From CADEED01 sp035765415 (lineage in GTDB: Bacteria > Pseudomonadota > Gammaproteobacteria > Steroidobacterales > Steroidobacteraceae), in assembly GCA_035765415.1 (NCBI GenBank), contig DASTXR010000088.1:1-64000 (forward strand): DNA of 64,000 nt. Direction: 5' to 3'. How positions within the stretch are numbered: position 1 is the first letter of the stretch; every line of letters begins with the position of its first letter. The notes beneath the pieces are model-generated. The model saw only the letters and a program-made list of their open reading frames with translations, did no database searches and had not been told where the DNA came from. Below, one piece after another: positions 16,517 through 26,951 of this stretch. The translations under genes and the position numbers were made by a program.

Positions 16517-18133
16517 ATGTCATTTGAAACTCTCGGGCTCAAGCCCGAGTTGCTGCGTGCCGTGGCCGACAAGGGTTATACGGTTCCCACTCCCATTCAG
16601 CTCCAGGCCATCCCGGCAGTTCTCGCTGGCGGCGACGTACTCGCGGGCGCGCAGACCGGAACCGGCAAAACCGCCGGATTCACGCTGCCGCTGCTGCAGA
16701 AGCTCGGCGCCCGCGGTGGCCGCAATCCGCGCGCGCTGGTGCTCACGCCCACGCGCGAGCTCGCCGCGCAGGTCGCGCAGAGCATCACCGACTACGGCAA
16801 GTACGGCGACCTGCGCACGCAGGTCATTTTCGGCGGCGTTTCCGAGAAGCCGCAGATCGACAAGGCCCGGCACGGTTGCGACATCCTCGTCGCGACGCCC
16901 GGCCGCCTGCTCGACCTGTGCGAACAGCGCGCAGTGTCGCTCGCCGAAGTGCAGATCTTCATCCTCGATGAAGCGGACCGCATGCTCGACATGGGCTTCA
17001 TCCGCGACATCAAGCGCATCCTCAAGATGTTGCCGCAGCAGCGCCAGAACCTCATGTTCTCGGCTACCTACTCCGACGACATCCGCCAGCTCGCTGGCGG
17101 CTTCCTGCGCAAGCCCACGATGCTGCAGGTGACGCCGAGCAACGCCACGGCCGACAAAGTCGAACAAAGTGCGTACCGCGTGCCGAAAGACCACAAGCGT
17201 CACCTGCTTGCGCACCTCATCAACGAGGGCAACTGGCACCAGGTGCTGGTGTTCTGCCGGACCAAGCACGGCGCCAATCGCCTCACGCAGCAGCTCGAGC
17301 GTTCGGGCGTCAACGCCATGGCCATCCATGGCAACAAGAGTCAGAACGCGCGCGTGAAGGCGCTGCAGGACTTCAAGGACAACCGCATCACGGCGCTGGT
17401 GGCCACGGAAGTCGCGGCCCGCGGCCTCGACATCAAGGAGCTGCCGCACGTCGTGAACTACGAACTGCCGAACGTGCCGGAAGACTACGTGCATCGCATC
17501 GGCCGCACGGCGCGCGCCGGCTCGACGGGTTCGGCGATCTCGCTGGTCTCGCCGGATGAGCTCAGCTACCTGCGCGACATCGAGAAGCTGCTCAAGCGCA
17601 AGATCGATTTCATCGAGCCGCCGAAGTTCGAGATAAAAGAAGGCACACACGTGCCCCGGAATTCGACCGGCGAACACCAGCCGCACCAGGATCCGCGCCG
17701 GCGCCCCGAGCATCGTCGTGGTGGCGGGGGCGGGCGGCCTAACCACTCAGGTGGCGGGCGGTCCGGTGGCGGCCGCCATGGCGGCGGCAATCGCGGCGCG
17801 GGTCGCGCCGATCATGCGGCGTACATGCAGGGCAGCGATGCGCCGCGCGCCGAAGGTCATCGCGCAGACGCGCCGCGCAGCGACGCTCAACCCGGTGCCC
17901 GTCCTCATGGCCAGCGCAGCGGCGGACACGGCGGTCAGCGGCCGGGCGGTGGCGGCGGCGGACGCCGCGGCGGTCACGGTGGCGGCGCAGGTCGCAGCAG
18001 CGGCGGTGGCAATCGCGGCGGGTTCGCGCGCGGTGCGCGCTCGAGCGGTGGCCGCAGCAGCGGCGGCTCGAGTGGCGGTTCCGGCGGCGGCCAGTCCGGC
18101 GGCAACGGCGGCGGCTTCTCCCGGATAACCTGA
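16517..18133 (+). CDS. rhlE: DEAD-box ATP-dependent RNA helicase RhlE
   Basis: A 538-residue DEAD-box helicase that unwinds RNA duplexes during ribosome assembly and RNA turnover. All core motifs are present: Q motif (PTPIQLQAIP), motif I AQTGTGKT at 45-52, PTRELAAQV, the DEAD box in ILDEADRMLDMGF, SAT, VATEVAARGLDI and HRIGRTARAG. The core ends near residue 375. A low-complexity tail of about 160 residues rich in Gly, Arg, Ser and His (RGG-like) follows and probably binds RNA. The start MSFETLGL is the normal RhlE beginning. The gene is monocistronic and convergent with the histidine kinase gene (1 bp between the stop codons). Confidence 0.95.
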   Translation: MSFETLGLKPELLRAVADKGYTVPTPIQLQAIPAVLAGGDVLAGAQTGTGKTAGFTLPLLQKLGARGGRNPRALVLTPTRELAAQVAQSITDYGKYGDLRTQVIFGGVSEKPQIDKARHGCDILVATPGRLLDLCEQRAVSLAEVQIFILDEADRMLDMGFIRDIKRILKMLPQQRQNLMFSATYSDDIRQLAGGFLRKPTMLQVTPSNATADKVEQSAYRVPKDHKRHLLAHLINEGNWHQVLVFCRTKHGANRLTQQLERSGVNAMAIHGNKSQNARVKALQDFKDNRITALVATEVAARGLDIKELPHVVNYELPNVPEDYVHRIGRTARAGSTGSAISLVSPDELSYLRDIEKLLKRKIDFIEPPKFEIKEGTHVPRNSTGEHQPHQDPRRRPEHRRGGGGGRPNHSGGGRSGGGRHGGGNRGAGRADHAAYMQGSDAPRAEGHRADAPRSDAQPGARPHGQRSGGHGGQRPGGGGGGRRGGHGGGAGRSSGGGNRGGFARGARSSGGRSSGGSSGGSGGGQSGGNGGGFSRIT

Positions 18134-18134
18134 A

Positions 18135-19424
18135 TCAGGCTACGGCGGCTTCGCTTTCTTCCGCGGGCAGCGGCAGGCGCACGTTGAACGTCGTGCCCTT
18201 GCCGATCTCGGTGACGAAATCGAGCGTGCCGCCATGAGCCTTGATGACGTTGTGCGCGATGGACAGGCCCTGGCCTGTCCCTCGCCCCACTTCCTTGGTG
18301 GTGAAGAACGGCTCGAAGATCCGCTTGCGGATCGCTTCGGGAATTCCACCGCCGGTGTCGCCGATGCTGATGACGGCGAACCCGTCTTCCACGCGGGTCG
18401 TGACGGTGATCAGCCCCATCCCGGGCGCCACGTTGCCCTTGTTCTTGTCGGCGATGGCATGCGCCGCGTTGACGACCAGGTTCAACACCACCTGGTTGAT
18501 CTGCCCGCCGTGGCAAACCACCGGCGGCAGTTCCTCGAAGTCCGTTCGCAGGTCCGCGATGTACTTGTATTCGCTGCGCGCGATGACGAGCGTGCTGCTG
18601 ATCGCGCGATTCAGGTCCACGCGGCTCATCTCGCGCTGATCGACGTGTGAGAACTCCTTCATCGAGCGCACGATTTCCGCGATGCGCGCCAGGCCGTCGA
18701 CCACGCGGTCGAGAGCCGGCGGCAACTCGCGCTTCAGGTCTTCGATGTCCTCATCCGCCTCGGGCGGTACAGGCAGCGCCGCGGTGAGCTTCGCGTTGTG
18801 GGCCAGCAGATCCTGCATGGCCTCGCGGATGAAGGAGACGCTGTCGTTCAGATACTGGATAGGCGTGTTGATTTCGTGAGCGACGCCGGCGGCGAGCCTG
18901 CCAATGGACTCGAGATGCTCACTCGACGCGAGCCGCTGCTCGGCGACCTTGCGCTCCGTGATGTCGAAGCCGACGCCGATGATGCCGATGACCTCGCCGT
19001 TCTCGTCGCGCAACGGAACCTTGGACGTGCGAACGGTGCGCATCGTGCCCGTCACCTTGTCGAAGCCCGGCTCCTCCAGGTCGATGATCGCGGATCCGGA
19101 CCTGAGCAACTCCTGTTCATCCGCATAGAACTTGTTCGCGAGCTCCGGCGGATAGAAATCGAAGTCTGACTTGCCGATCGCCTCGGCGGCATCCGTAACC
19201 ATGTTGCGCGCCAGCGCGGTATTCATCGCGATGAAACGGCTCTCGGTGTCCTTGGCGTAGATGTACGCCGGAATGAGGTCGATCATCGTGCGAAGCAGCG
19301 TGCGCTCGTGGGCGAGCGCCGTCGCCAGGTCCTGGCGTTGTGAATCCGCAGCCTGGAGCGCGGCGCTGATGCGGATCAGCGCCGTACCGCCGTCGTCGGC
19401 ACCATCTTTGGGTCTATCGGCCAC
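18135..19424 (-). CDS. PAS-domain sensor histidine kinase
   Basis: A 429-residue soluble kinase. An N-terminal coiled coil (about 15-50) leads to one PAS/PAC domain (about 45-165, LIPAYIYAKDTESRF to GVGFDITERK), then a dimerisation and phosphoacceptor region with the H box GVAHEINTPIQYL and a HATPase domain with N box NLVVNAAHAI, G1 GDTGGGIP and G2 GTGQGLSIAHN. No transmembrane segment is seen, so it senses a cytoplasmic signal. No response regulator gene is adjacent, making it an orphan kinase. Confidence 0.92.
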   Translation of the reverse strand: MADRPKDGADDGGTALIRISAALQAADSQRQDLATALAHERTLLRTMIDLIPAYIYAKDTESRFIAMNTALARNMVTDAAEAIGKSDFDFYPPELANKFYADEQELLRSGSAIIDLEEPGFDKVTGTMRTVRTSKVPLRDENGEVIGIIGVGFDITERKVAEQRLASSEHLESIGRLAAGVAHEINTPIQYLNDSVSFIREAMQDLLAHNAKLTAALPVPPEADEDIEDLKRELPPALDRVVDGLARIAEIVRSMKEFSHVDQREMSRVDLNRAISSTLVIARSEYKYIADLRTDFEELPPVVCHGGQINQVVLNLVVNAAHAIADKNKGNVAPGMGLITVTTRVEDGFAVISIGDTGGGIPEAIRKRIFEPFFTTKEVGRGTGQGLSIAHNVIKAHGGTLDFVTEIGKGTTFNVRLPLPAEESEAAVA

Positions 19425-19540
19425 CGGGCGCTCCTGTTTCTCTACCCCGGCGTAACGGCGATCCGGGTCGAAACTGAAGTTCTGGAGGGGCAGGTGAGAA
19501 CGTCGTCACGTCCCCCGGCCCCGGCGGGCGCCCAAATGAG

Positions 19541-19573
19541 GATCCGCGCGGCCCGGTGGGCGCCGCGCGGATC
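19541..19573 (-). terminator. Strong hairpin after the EF-hand gene
   Basis: A 12-bp perfect stem (GATCCGCGCGGC at 19541-19552 with its complement at 19562-19573) and a 9-nt loop lie about 31 nt past the EF-hand stop at 19605. Only TTT follows on the minus strand, so termination is plausible but unproven. Confidence 0.4.
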
Positions 19574-19604
19574 TGGCCGGTCAGAGGCCCCTCACACCGG
19601 CAGA

Positions 19605-19961
19605 TTATTGCCGCGGAGTTTCCGTATCGGGAGTGGGCTCGCTGACCGACTGATCGGCCGGGGGCATGGCCGGGTCAGTGGACGGTTCCGGAGCGGACTG
19701 CGGCATGGGCTTGCTGTCGCCCTTCGCGCGGTTCTTCCACTCGGACTTGTCGAGGTAGCCGTCGCCATTGGCGTCCGCGCTGGTGAATACGATGGTGGTG
19801 TCGGCACTGGCTTCCGCCTGCGAAACCCTGCCGTCGCGGTTGACGTCGAGCGAATCGAACGTCGCACCGTAGCCCGCCTTGTCCTTGTCGCCGGCAACAG
19901 CCGCGCCCATGGGAATCAGCGCTGCGACCGCAAGTGCAATTACCGTTTTGGAAGTCTTCAT
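19605..19961 (-). CDS. Exported EF-hand calcium-binding protein
   Basis: A 118-residue protein with a signal peptide (MKTSKTVIALAVAALIPMGAAVA) and two canonical EF-hand loops: DVNRDGRVSQAE and DANGDGYLDKSE, each with Asp at positions 1 and 5 and Glu at 12. The C-terminal 40 residues are Pro/Ser/Glu-rich and disordered. It would bind calcium in the periplasm. AGGAG upstream fixes the start at 19961; the longer open frame beyond it has no support. Confidence 0.85.
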   Translation of the reverse strand: MKTSKTVIALAVAALIPMGAAVAGDKDKAGYGATFDSLDVNRDGRVSQAEASADTTIVFTSADANGDGYLDKSEWKNRAKGDSKPMPQSAPEPSTDPAMPPADQSVSEPTPDTETPRQ

Positions 19962-20261
19962 GATTTCTCCTTGAACAACTCGATGGAAGGTCTTTGGGAC
20001 GAGTGTGCGGCGGTGACGCCAGAAGGGTGAGTTCGGCGACATGCCACACAAAGGAGATTGCAATCGACGTGCCAGCGGCAAATTCGCGCAGCGCGCGCGC
20101 GAATGGGCAAAATGCGGCGCAGCGGGTCGCCGCACCGCGACAATCACCCTTGCGGGCGACGGCGATCCGCGACGGCGGAACGAGACCTAACTACAAACAA
20201 TCACTTGCGGGTCGGCAGTTGGAAACGTCGGACGAATACCGACGCCGCGCGTGCAAAGCGC
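19962..20261. other. 300-bp gap between the EF-hand and permease genes
   Basis: This is the upstream region of the EF-hand gene and the downstream region of the permease-protease gene. I find no gene here. One copy of the octamer CTAACTAC lies at 20187-20194. Confidence 0.35.
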
Positions 20262-22579
20262 TCAGAGCAGGAACGTCTGCGCGCCTATGACGCTGGCGTT
20301 GTAGACGGCGTGCACGAGCATCGGCGCGAGCAGGCTGCGACTGCGCTCGTATACCGCCGCCGCGCACACGCCCAGGATGAACACCGGGATGATTGAAAAC
20401 GCGGGGTGCACGATGGCAAAAATTGCCGCGCTCGCCAGCGTGGCCGGCCACACGCCGAAACTGCGGCGCAGGCCGCCGAATATGAGGCCGCGAAAAATGA
20501 ACTCCTCGAACAGCGGCGCCGCGATGAGCGCCAGCGGCAAAGTCCACAACCCGAGATCCGCGTAGGCCTTGCCCGCCTGCAGCGCGCTTTCGAGCAGGTC
20601 CAGCGCATCGAGGCTGAATAGATAGAGCACGCCGGCGGCGCCGGCGGCGAGGCCGACGATGACGCCGAGCAGCGGCCGATCGGCGCCCGCGCCGATCACG
20701 CGCGGCACACCTTCGGTCTTCGCGCGCGCGTAGACCCAGCGCATCAGCGCGTACGTGACGGCGCCGCCGATCGAGAACGCGAAGAGCACCGCCGCGCCGG
20801 TCACGCGCCCGCGACCTATGATCACGGCGGCTGCCACGGCCTGCGCCACGAAAAACACCATGGCGGCGATGAGGCCGTCCGACGTGGAGACGCGCGGCGG
20901 CGGCGACGCATCCGGGTCGAGCAGGAACCCGAGCTGGTCGCGCGCCTTCTGCCACAGCGCGGCGGCCAGCAGCAGCGACAGCACCATGAAGATGAGGCGT
21001 TGCGCCGGCTGCGGCGTGACGATGGCGTAGACGTAGAGCGCGGACAGCGACATGTACAGATAGACGTAAGCCGGCTTCACCTTCTGGTTCTGCTGCTGTT
21101 CGAGCGGGTTGCTGCCGAACACGCCGAGAGCGACCGCGATGAAGGCGTAGATCGGAATGCCGAGCAGCGCGGTGAGCATTGCGCCCAGGAATTTCCAGTC
21201 GAGGGATGGGGTGAGCAGCGCGCCGACCGCGAACAGCCCGAGTGGATAGGCGAGCGTGAGCACGCCCCAGAGTTTCGCCTTGTCCTTGAGGACGTTCTCG
21301 ATGGGGCACGGGAACGTGTACAGCAGCCACAGCGCCTGGCCTTCGCTGTTCAGCGTCTGGAACGCCGACATGCTCAGCGAATAGGCCGCGAGACCGAAGG
21401 CCACCGAGGCGAGCACATTGGGATTCGTCCACATCGTGCTGGCCGCGCCGGAGGTGCCGAGCAGCATCTGCCCGCCGACGATGAGCAGCGGCAGCACCAG
21501 GCTCTGAACGAGAAAATTGCGGTCCCGGCGCAGCAGCGTCAACTCGCGACGGTGAACCGCGCTCAGCGTGAACATTCCGGATGCGGCGGGCGCGTCGGCC
21601 GCAAGGGCTGGTTCGGGGGCGCTCGATGCATTGCGCGCTCCTTCGCGCGCGCCGCCGGCCACGACGCCGTGGCGCAGGACGTGCCGCAACAATCGCACGC
21701 CGAGCCAGGCGATGACGCCCACCTCGGCGAGCAGCGCCAGCAGCAACAGGATTGCGTCGGAGAAGGTGCGCTCGTTGATCATGCGCGCCGTGAGTCCCAT
21801 GGGCGTGTAGAGCAGCCAGTCGGGCATGGACTCAGCCAGCCCGAGCATGAATTCCGCCTTGCCTTTCATGCCGATGGAGAAGGCGAGGTACATGAGGATG
21901 ATGGAGAGCACGGAGAACACGGCGTGCAGGTTGCGCAATTGCGCGGCGCGCAGCCGCAGGCGCAGCCCGGTGTCGATGAGCGTGCGGACGAGGGCCGCGA
22001 GCAGCAGCAGCGGCCACGCGGCCAGCGTGCCGACCAGCGGTGCGCTCCAGCGGAATCCCGAGAACCAGGCGATGGCTGTGCATGCCGGCAGCAGCGCCAG
22101 CACACCGGTGGGATTGACGACGCTGCGCTCGGCGATGCGCGCCCACAGCAGCGTGTCGGAACGGACCGGCAGCGTGATCAGCCACTCGAGATCCCATTCG
22201 GGTTTGGCGAGCTCGCCGGACGCCACGGTCACGAGCAGCGATGCCGTCCAGAGCACCACCAGCAGGTAGGCGACTCCGATGCTCAACGCCTTGCTGAATT
22301 CCACGGTGACCCAGAACGTGTCCGGCGGATCGAGCGCGCCCTGCAGGTTGACCACGGCGGTGAACGATAACGACCCGAACACGAACAACATCAGCGGCCA
22401 GGCGAGATAGAGGATCACCTTGCTGCTTTTCTTGCCGGGATTGCCGGTACGAACCTTGTCGCCCGGCTTCTTCCTGCCCTGCGAAACGGCGGTCATCTGA
22501 TTGGCCAGCCGGCGCAGCCGCAGCCGAATCAGCAGCGCGGTGCTGCGAAGCAGTGGCGCCGCCCCGCTTGTTCCCACGC

Positions 22580-22583
<4 letters not shown>
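20262..22583 (-). CDS. ABC transporter permease fused to CPBP intramembrane protease
   Basis: A 773-residue polytopic membrane protein. The first about 560 residues form an ABC-2-type export permease with many hydrophobic helices. The last about 150 residues are a CPBP (CAAX protease and bacteriocin-processing) domain with the catalytic EExxxR motif in LFEEFIFRGL, the FxxxH-type motif in FAIVHP and the final HAVYN. NatB-like sodium exporters with C-terminal CPBP domains are known. The ATPase gene lies immediately upstream and overlaps by 4 nt (ATGA), so the two form one transporter. The substrate is unknown: Na+, a drug or a prenylated or peptide cargo are possible. Confidence 0.85.
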
Positions 22584-23323
<740 letters not shown>

Positions 23324-23359
23324 GCGCCGCAGTGTATGCTCTGGCGCAGGAGCAGGTCG

Positions 23360-24817
23360 ATGAAGAACAACAACGGGATGGCGCCCTGGGAAATCGCGGA
23401 TCTTCCGGATCCTCCCGTGCCGCGCGGGTTGTCGTGGATAGGCGTCTGCGGGCCGGGCGTCATCGTGCTCGGCATGTCGATCGGCAGCGGCGAGTTCCTG
23501 TTAGGCCCCGCCACTTTCGTCAGGCACGGATTGTCGCTTCTCTGGGTGACGCTGGTCGCGGTGTTCTTCCAGACGGTCTTCAACACCGAGCTCATGAGAT
23601 ACACCGTTGCCACCGGCGAACCCGTGGTCACGGGCTTCATGCGCACGCGCCCGGGCAAGACCTTCTGGGCCTGGTTCTACGCGGCGCTCTATTTCCTGCA
23701 GATCGGCTGGCCGGCCTGGGCGGCCACGGCCGCCGGAGCGGTCTTCTTCCTGTTCGCCGACCGTCTCGCCACGCCGCCCGGCGACTCGGCCACTATCTAC
23801 ATGATCGGCATCGCCACGTTCCTCGCGTGCATTTCCGTGCTCATGTTCGGCAAACGCATCGCGCGCACGCTCGAGATACTCAACTGGGTGCTGGTGGCGT
23901 GCATTCTCGGCAGCTTCGTGGTGCTCGGCATCGTCTACGTGCCCGCCGCCACCTGGTTTTCGGCGGTGGCCGGCTTCGCGGGGTTCGATACGGTGCACGG
24001 CGTGTTCAACTTCCTGCCTGACAACCTCGACATCCTGCTGCTGGGTGCGCTGGTCGCCTATTCGGGTGGCGGCGGCGTCCTCAACATCACGCTTTCGAAC
24101 TGGGCGCGCGACAAGGGTTACGGCATGGGCAGCCGCGTCGGGCACATCGCCGGCGTCGTCGGCGGGGAAAAGGTGCGGTTCGCCATCAGCGGCTTCATGT
24201 TCAATCCCGACGCGCCCAACCTGGCGCGCTGGCACGGGTGGTGGCGCATCGTTCGCGTCGATCAATGGGGCATTTTCTTCGTCGGCGCGTTGCTGGGCAT
24301 GATGCTGCCCGCGTTGCTGTACGTGACGTTCGTCGCGCCGGGCACCGACATCAAGGGGCTGGCCATCAGCGCCGTGCTCGCGCAGTCGATAGGCGCGGCC
24401 GGGGGCGCGTGGCTGGGCATGCTCATGGCGCTGCTCGGCGTGTGGATTCTCTTCAAGACCCAACTCGACGTAGTGGAAGGAATGACGCGTTCGATCACCG
24501 ACATCCTGTGGGCCGGCAGCGAACGCGTGCGCGACTGGCGTGGTGGCGACATTCGCGCGGTGTACTACACCGTGCTGGCGGTGGTGGTGATCTGGGGAAT
24601 CATCGCGCTCAAGCTCGCGGTGCCGGTCATGCTGCTGCAGATCAGCGCCAACATCGCCGGCGCCATCTTCGTGATCGCGTCGCTGCACCTGCTGTACCTG
24701 AACACGCGCGTTCTGCCGGCCGCGCTGCGACCGCCGCTGTGGCGCCGCGTGGCGCTGGTGGGCATGGCGCTGTTCTACGGGTTCTTCGTCGTGCTGGTGG
24801 CGCGGTCGTTCCTGTGA
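23360..24817 (+). CDS. Nramp-family-like divalent metal transporter lacking DPGN
   Basis: A 485-residue polytopic membrane protein of about 11 helices that belongs to the Nramp/NRMT part of the LeuT fold. The first helix reads GPGVIVLGMSIGSGEFLLGP: the canonical metal-binding DPGN of Nramp is replaced by GSGE. Helix 6 reads ALVAYSGGGGVLN instead of the usual Ala/Met-containing metal site. So the ion may not be Mn2+ or Fe2+; Nramp-related Mg2+ carriers also depart from the consensus. AGGAG 7 nt upstream supports ATG 23360. A possible -10 TATGCT lies at 23335-23340. It is divergent from the ABC operon and monocistronic. Confidence 0.75.
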   Translation: MKNNNGMAPWEIADLPDPPVPRGLSWIGVCGPGVIVLGMSIGSGEFLLGPATFVRHGLSLLWVTLVAVFFQTVFNTELMRYTVATGEPVVTGFMRTRPGKTFWAWFYAALYFLQIGWPAWAATAAGAVFFLFADRLATPPGDSATIYMIGIATFLACISVLMFGKRIARTLEILNWVLVACILGSFVVLGIVYVPAATWFSAVAGFAGFDTVHGVFNFLPDNLDILLLGALVAYSGGGGVLNITLSNWARDKGYGMGSRVGHIAGVVGGEKVRFAISGFMFNPDAPNLARWHGWWRIVRVDQWGIFFVGALLGMMLPALLYVTFVAPGTDIKGLAISAVLAQSIGAAGGAWLGMLMALLGVWILFKTQLDVVEGMTRSITDILWAGSERVRDWRGGDIRAVYYTVLAVVVIWGIIALKLAVPVMLLQISANIAGAIFVIASLHLLYLNTRVLPAALRPPLWRRVALVGMALFYGFFVVLVARSFL

Positions 24818-24826
24818 CCTGGAGAT

Positions 24827-25438
24827 TCAGCGCTTCCTGCTGATCTCGATGCCGTTTCCGACTTCGAGCAGCACCGAATCCAGGTCTCCCGCGGCGCGCA
24901 CGCGGCTGCGATAGGCATCGGCGTGCACGCGCGCGCTCTCGGGCAACAACATGTTGTCGGCGGCGATGATGCCGCCGCTGGCAAGCTTCGGGTGCACGAG
25001 CTCGAAGCAGGGCAGGTACAGGTCCTTCCATACGTCGAGCAGCACGAAGTCGAAGGGGCCGGGCAGCGTGCGCAGCGAATCGAGGCAGTCGCCGGCGTGG
25101 AACTCGACGCGCGTGGACAGGCCGGCCCGCGTCAGCGCCTGCCGCGCGTGCTCGATCTTGTAGTCCTTGAGCTCGAGCGACGTGACCTTGCCGCCGGTGG
25201 TGCGCGCCGCCGCGCCCAGCCAGACGGTGGAGTAGCCGTACGAGCTGCCGAGCTCGAGGATGCGCCGCGCCTTCGCCCCGGTGGCCAGTAGATAGAGCAG
25301 GATGCCGGCCTCGCGCCCCACCGACAGCAGCAGGTCGTCACGCGTGACCTCGGGAGACGCTGCGCGGCGGCGCTCGTCTTCCGCGCGGCGTTCGAAGTCC
25401 GCGAGTACGCGTTCGATGACGGGATCGAGTAGCGGCAT
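24827..25438 (-). CDS. Class I SAM-dependent O-methyltransferase
   Basis: A 203-residue methyltransferase of the catechol/caffeoyl-CoA O-methyltransferase type (Methyltransf_24). The SAM-binding motif is RRILELGSSYGYSTVWL, acidic motif II is VTSLELKDYKIEHA, and the metal-site stretch is FDFVLLDVWKDLY followed by GGIIAADNMLL. AGGA 7 nt upstream of 25438 supports this start; ATG at 25465 would add 9 residues. It is divergent from the PQQ sugar dehydrogenase gene across a 262-bp region rich in hairpins. The substrate is unknown. Confidence 0.88.
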   Translation of the reverse strand: MPLLDPVIERVLADFERRAEDERRRAASPEVTRDDLLLSVGREAGILLYLLATGAKARRILELGSSYGYSTVWLGAAARTTGGKVTSLELKDYKIEHARQALTRAGLSTRVEFHAGDCLDSLRTLPGPFDFVLLDVWKDLYLPCFELVHPKLASGGIIAADNMLLPESARVHADAYRSRVRAAGDLDSVLLEVGNGIEISRKR

Positions 25439-25518
25439 GGGGGTTCCTGGCGGCGAATAGTGCATGGTTGCCCGCGGGTTGGCGAGGAGGTTTGCTAGCC
25501 GGCGATCGGGGCCGATGC

Positions 25519-25649
25519 CCCCGCGCAAATACCGCGGGGTTTGTAGTCCAAAACGCATGGCGGCCGATGAGTGCGCCGCCATGCGCCAGCCCACCGTTGC
25601 GCTGCGGGAGAATCGCACGCACTATCTTCGCCCCGACGGAACGTCGGGG
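25519..25649. promoter_or_regulatory. Three consecutive hairpins in a divergent intergenic region
   Basis: Three perfect stems follow one another: CCCCGCG (25519-25525 with 25533-25539), GCATGGCGG (25555-25563 with 25576-25584) and CCCCGACG (25631-25638 with 25642-25649). They lie between divergent start codons at 25438 and 25701. The last stem would be in the leader of the sugar dehydrogenase mRNA. Their role is unknown. Confidence 0.4.
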
Positions 25650-25700
25650 TCGTTTCACGTTCGACTTTCGTCGACATCACAAGACAGCAAGGAATCGAAG

Positions 25701-26951
25701 ATGCGCAATGGGTTGCTCGCCAGAGTAGTTAGTATCGCCGGTGCCGGCTGCGCCGCTTTCGCCGGCCCCGCAGCGTTCGCGGCCGCCAACGACGGCCTGA
25801 CGCTGGCCGAAGGTTTCTCCGCGGTGGTGGTCCACGAGGGCCAGGGCACGGCGCGCCACCTCGATGTGGCCGCCAATGGCGACATCTACGTCGCCGGTCG
25901 CAACGGCCTCACCGCGCTGCGTGACTCCAACGCCGATGGCAAGGCGGACGTCGTCACGCCGTTCGGCGACGTGAAAGGCACGGGCATACGCCTGTTCAGG
26001 AACTGGGTGTACGTGTCCGACGACGTCGGCGTCTATCGCTACGCGCTCAAGAAGGGCCAGCTCGCGCCCGCCGGGCCACGCGAGACCGTGGTCAGCGAAT
26101 TCCCGAAAGAGCGGCAGCACTCGGACAAGACGTTTGCGCTGGATGGCAAGGGCACTCTCTATGTGAACGTAGGCGCGCCGTCGAACTCCTGCCAGGAGAA
26201 AGACCGGCAGGAAGGTTCGCTCGGGCTGAACCCCTGTCCCATCCTCGAAAAGTACGGCGGCGTCTGGGTGTTCGACGGCACGAAGCTCAACCAGACACCG
26301 GCGAACGGCCGGCGCTTCGCCACCGGCATGCGCAACGCGGTGGCCATCGAGTGGAATGCGGCGCAGAACGCATTGTTCTCGGCGATCCACGGGCGCGACT
26401 CGATCGACACGCTGTTTCCCGCGCTCTACAACGCGCAGGACAACGCCACGCGCCAGGCCGAAGAGTTCCACCAGATCGTCGATGGCGGAGATTACGGCTG
26501 GCCGTACACGTTCTTCGACACCAGGCTGGGCCAGCGCGTGCTGGCGCCCGAATACGGCGGCGACGCGAAGAAGACACCCGAGGCCGGCAAGTATCCCGAC
26601 CCGCTGGTGGCATTTCCCGCGCATTGGGCGCCTAACGACCTCAAGTTCTATTCGGGCAGGAGTTTTCCCGCGCGGTACAAGGGCGGCGCCTTCATCGCGT
26701 TTCACGGCAGCTGGAATCGCGCGCCCGAGCCGCAGGCCGGTTACAAGGTCGTCTTCCAGCCCATGAAGGACGGCAAGCCGAACGGCGCATACGAAGTTTT
26801 CGCCGATGGATTCGCCGGCGACATGAAGGACAACAGCCCGCGCAACGCGCAGTACCGCCCGGTGGGTCTCGCGGTCGCGCCCGATGGTTCGCTGCTGGTA
26901 TCCGACTCGCAGAAGGGCCGCATCTGGCGCATCTCCTACGGCGGCAAGTGA
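25701..26951 (+). CDS. PQQ-dependent sugar (sorbosone/aldose) dehydrogenase, periplasmic
   Basis: A 416-residue exported protein with a signal peptide (MRNGLLARVVSIAGAGCAAFAGPAAFA) and a soluble six-bladed beta-propeller of the glucose/sorbosone dehydrogenase family (LAEGFSAVVVHEGQGTARHLDVAANGD, LFRNWVYVSDD, GMRNAVAIEWNAAQNALFSAIHGRD, DYGWPY, AFHGSWNR, RPVGLAVAPDGSLLVSDSQKGRIWRISY). AAGGA 7 nt upstream of ATG 25701 decides the start. It would oxidise an aldose with pyrroloquinoline quinone and pass electrons to the cytochrome c encoded immediately downstream (stop and start overlap by 1 nt). No PQQ synthesis genes are in the window. Confidence 0.9.
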   Translation: MRNGLLARVVSIAGAGCAAFAGPAAFAAANDGLTLAEGFSAVVVHEGQGTARHLDVAANGDIYVAGRNGLTALRDSNADGKADVVTPFGDVKGTGIRLFRNWVYVSDDVGVYRYALKKGQLAPAGPRETVVSEFPKERQHSDKTFALDGKGTLYVNVGAPSNSCQEKDRQEGSLGLNPCPILEKYGGVWVFDGTKLNQTPANGRRFATGMRNAVAIEWNAAQNALFSAIHGRDSIDTLFPALYNAQDNATRQAEEFHQIVDGGDYGWPYTFFDTRLGQRVLAPEYGGDAKKTPEAGKYPDPLVAFPAHWAPNDLKFYSGRSFPARYKGGAFIAFHGSWNRAPEPQAGYKVVFQPMKDGKPNGAYEVFADGFAGDMKDNSPRNAQYRPVGLAVAPDGSLLVSDSQKGRIWRISYGGK

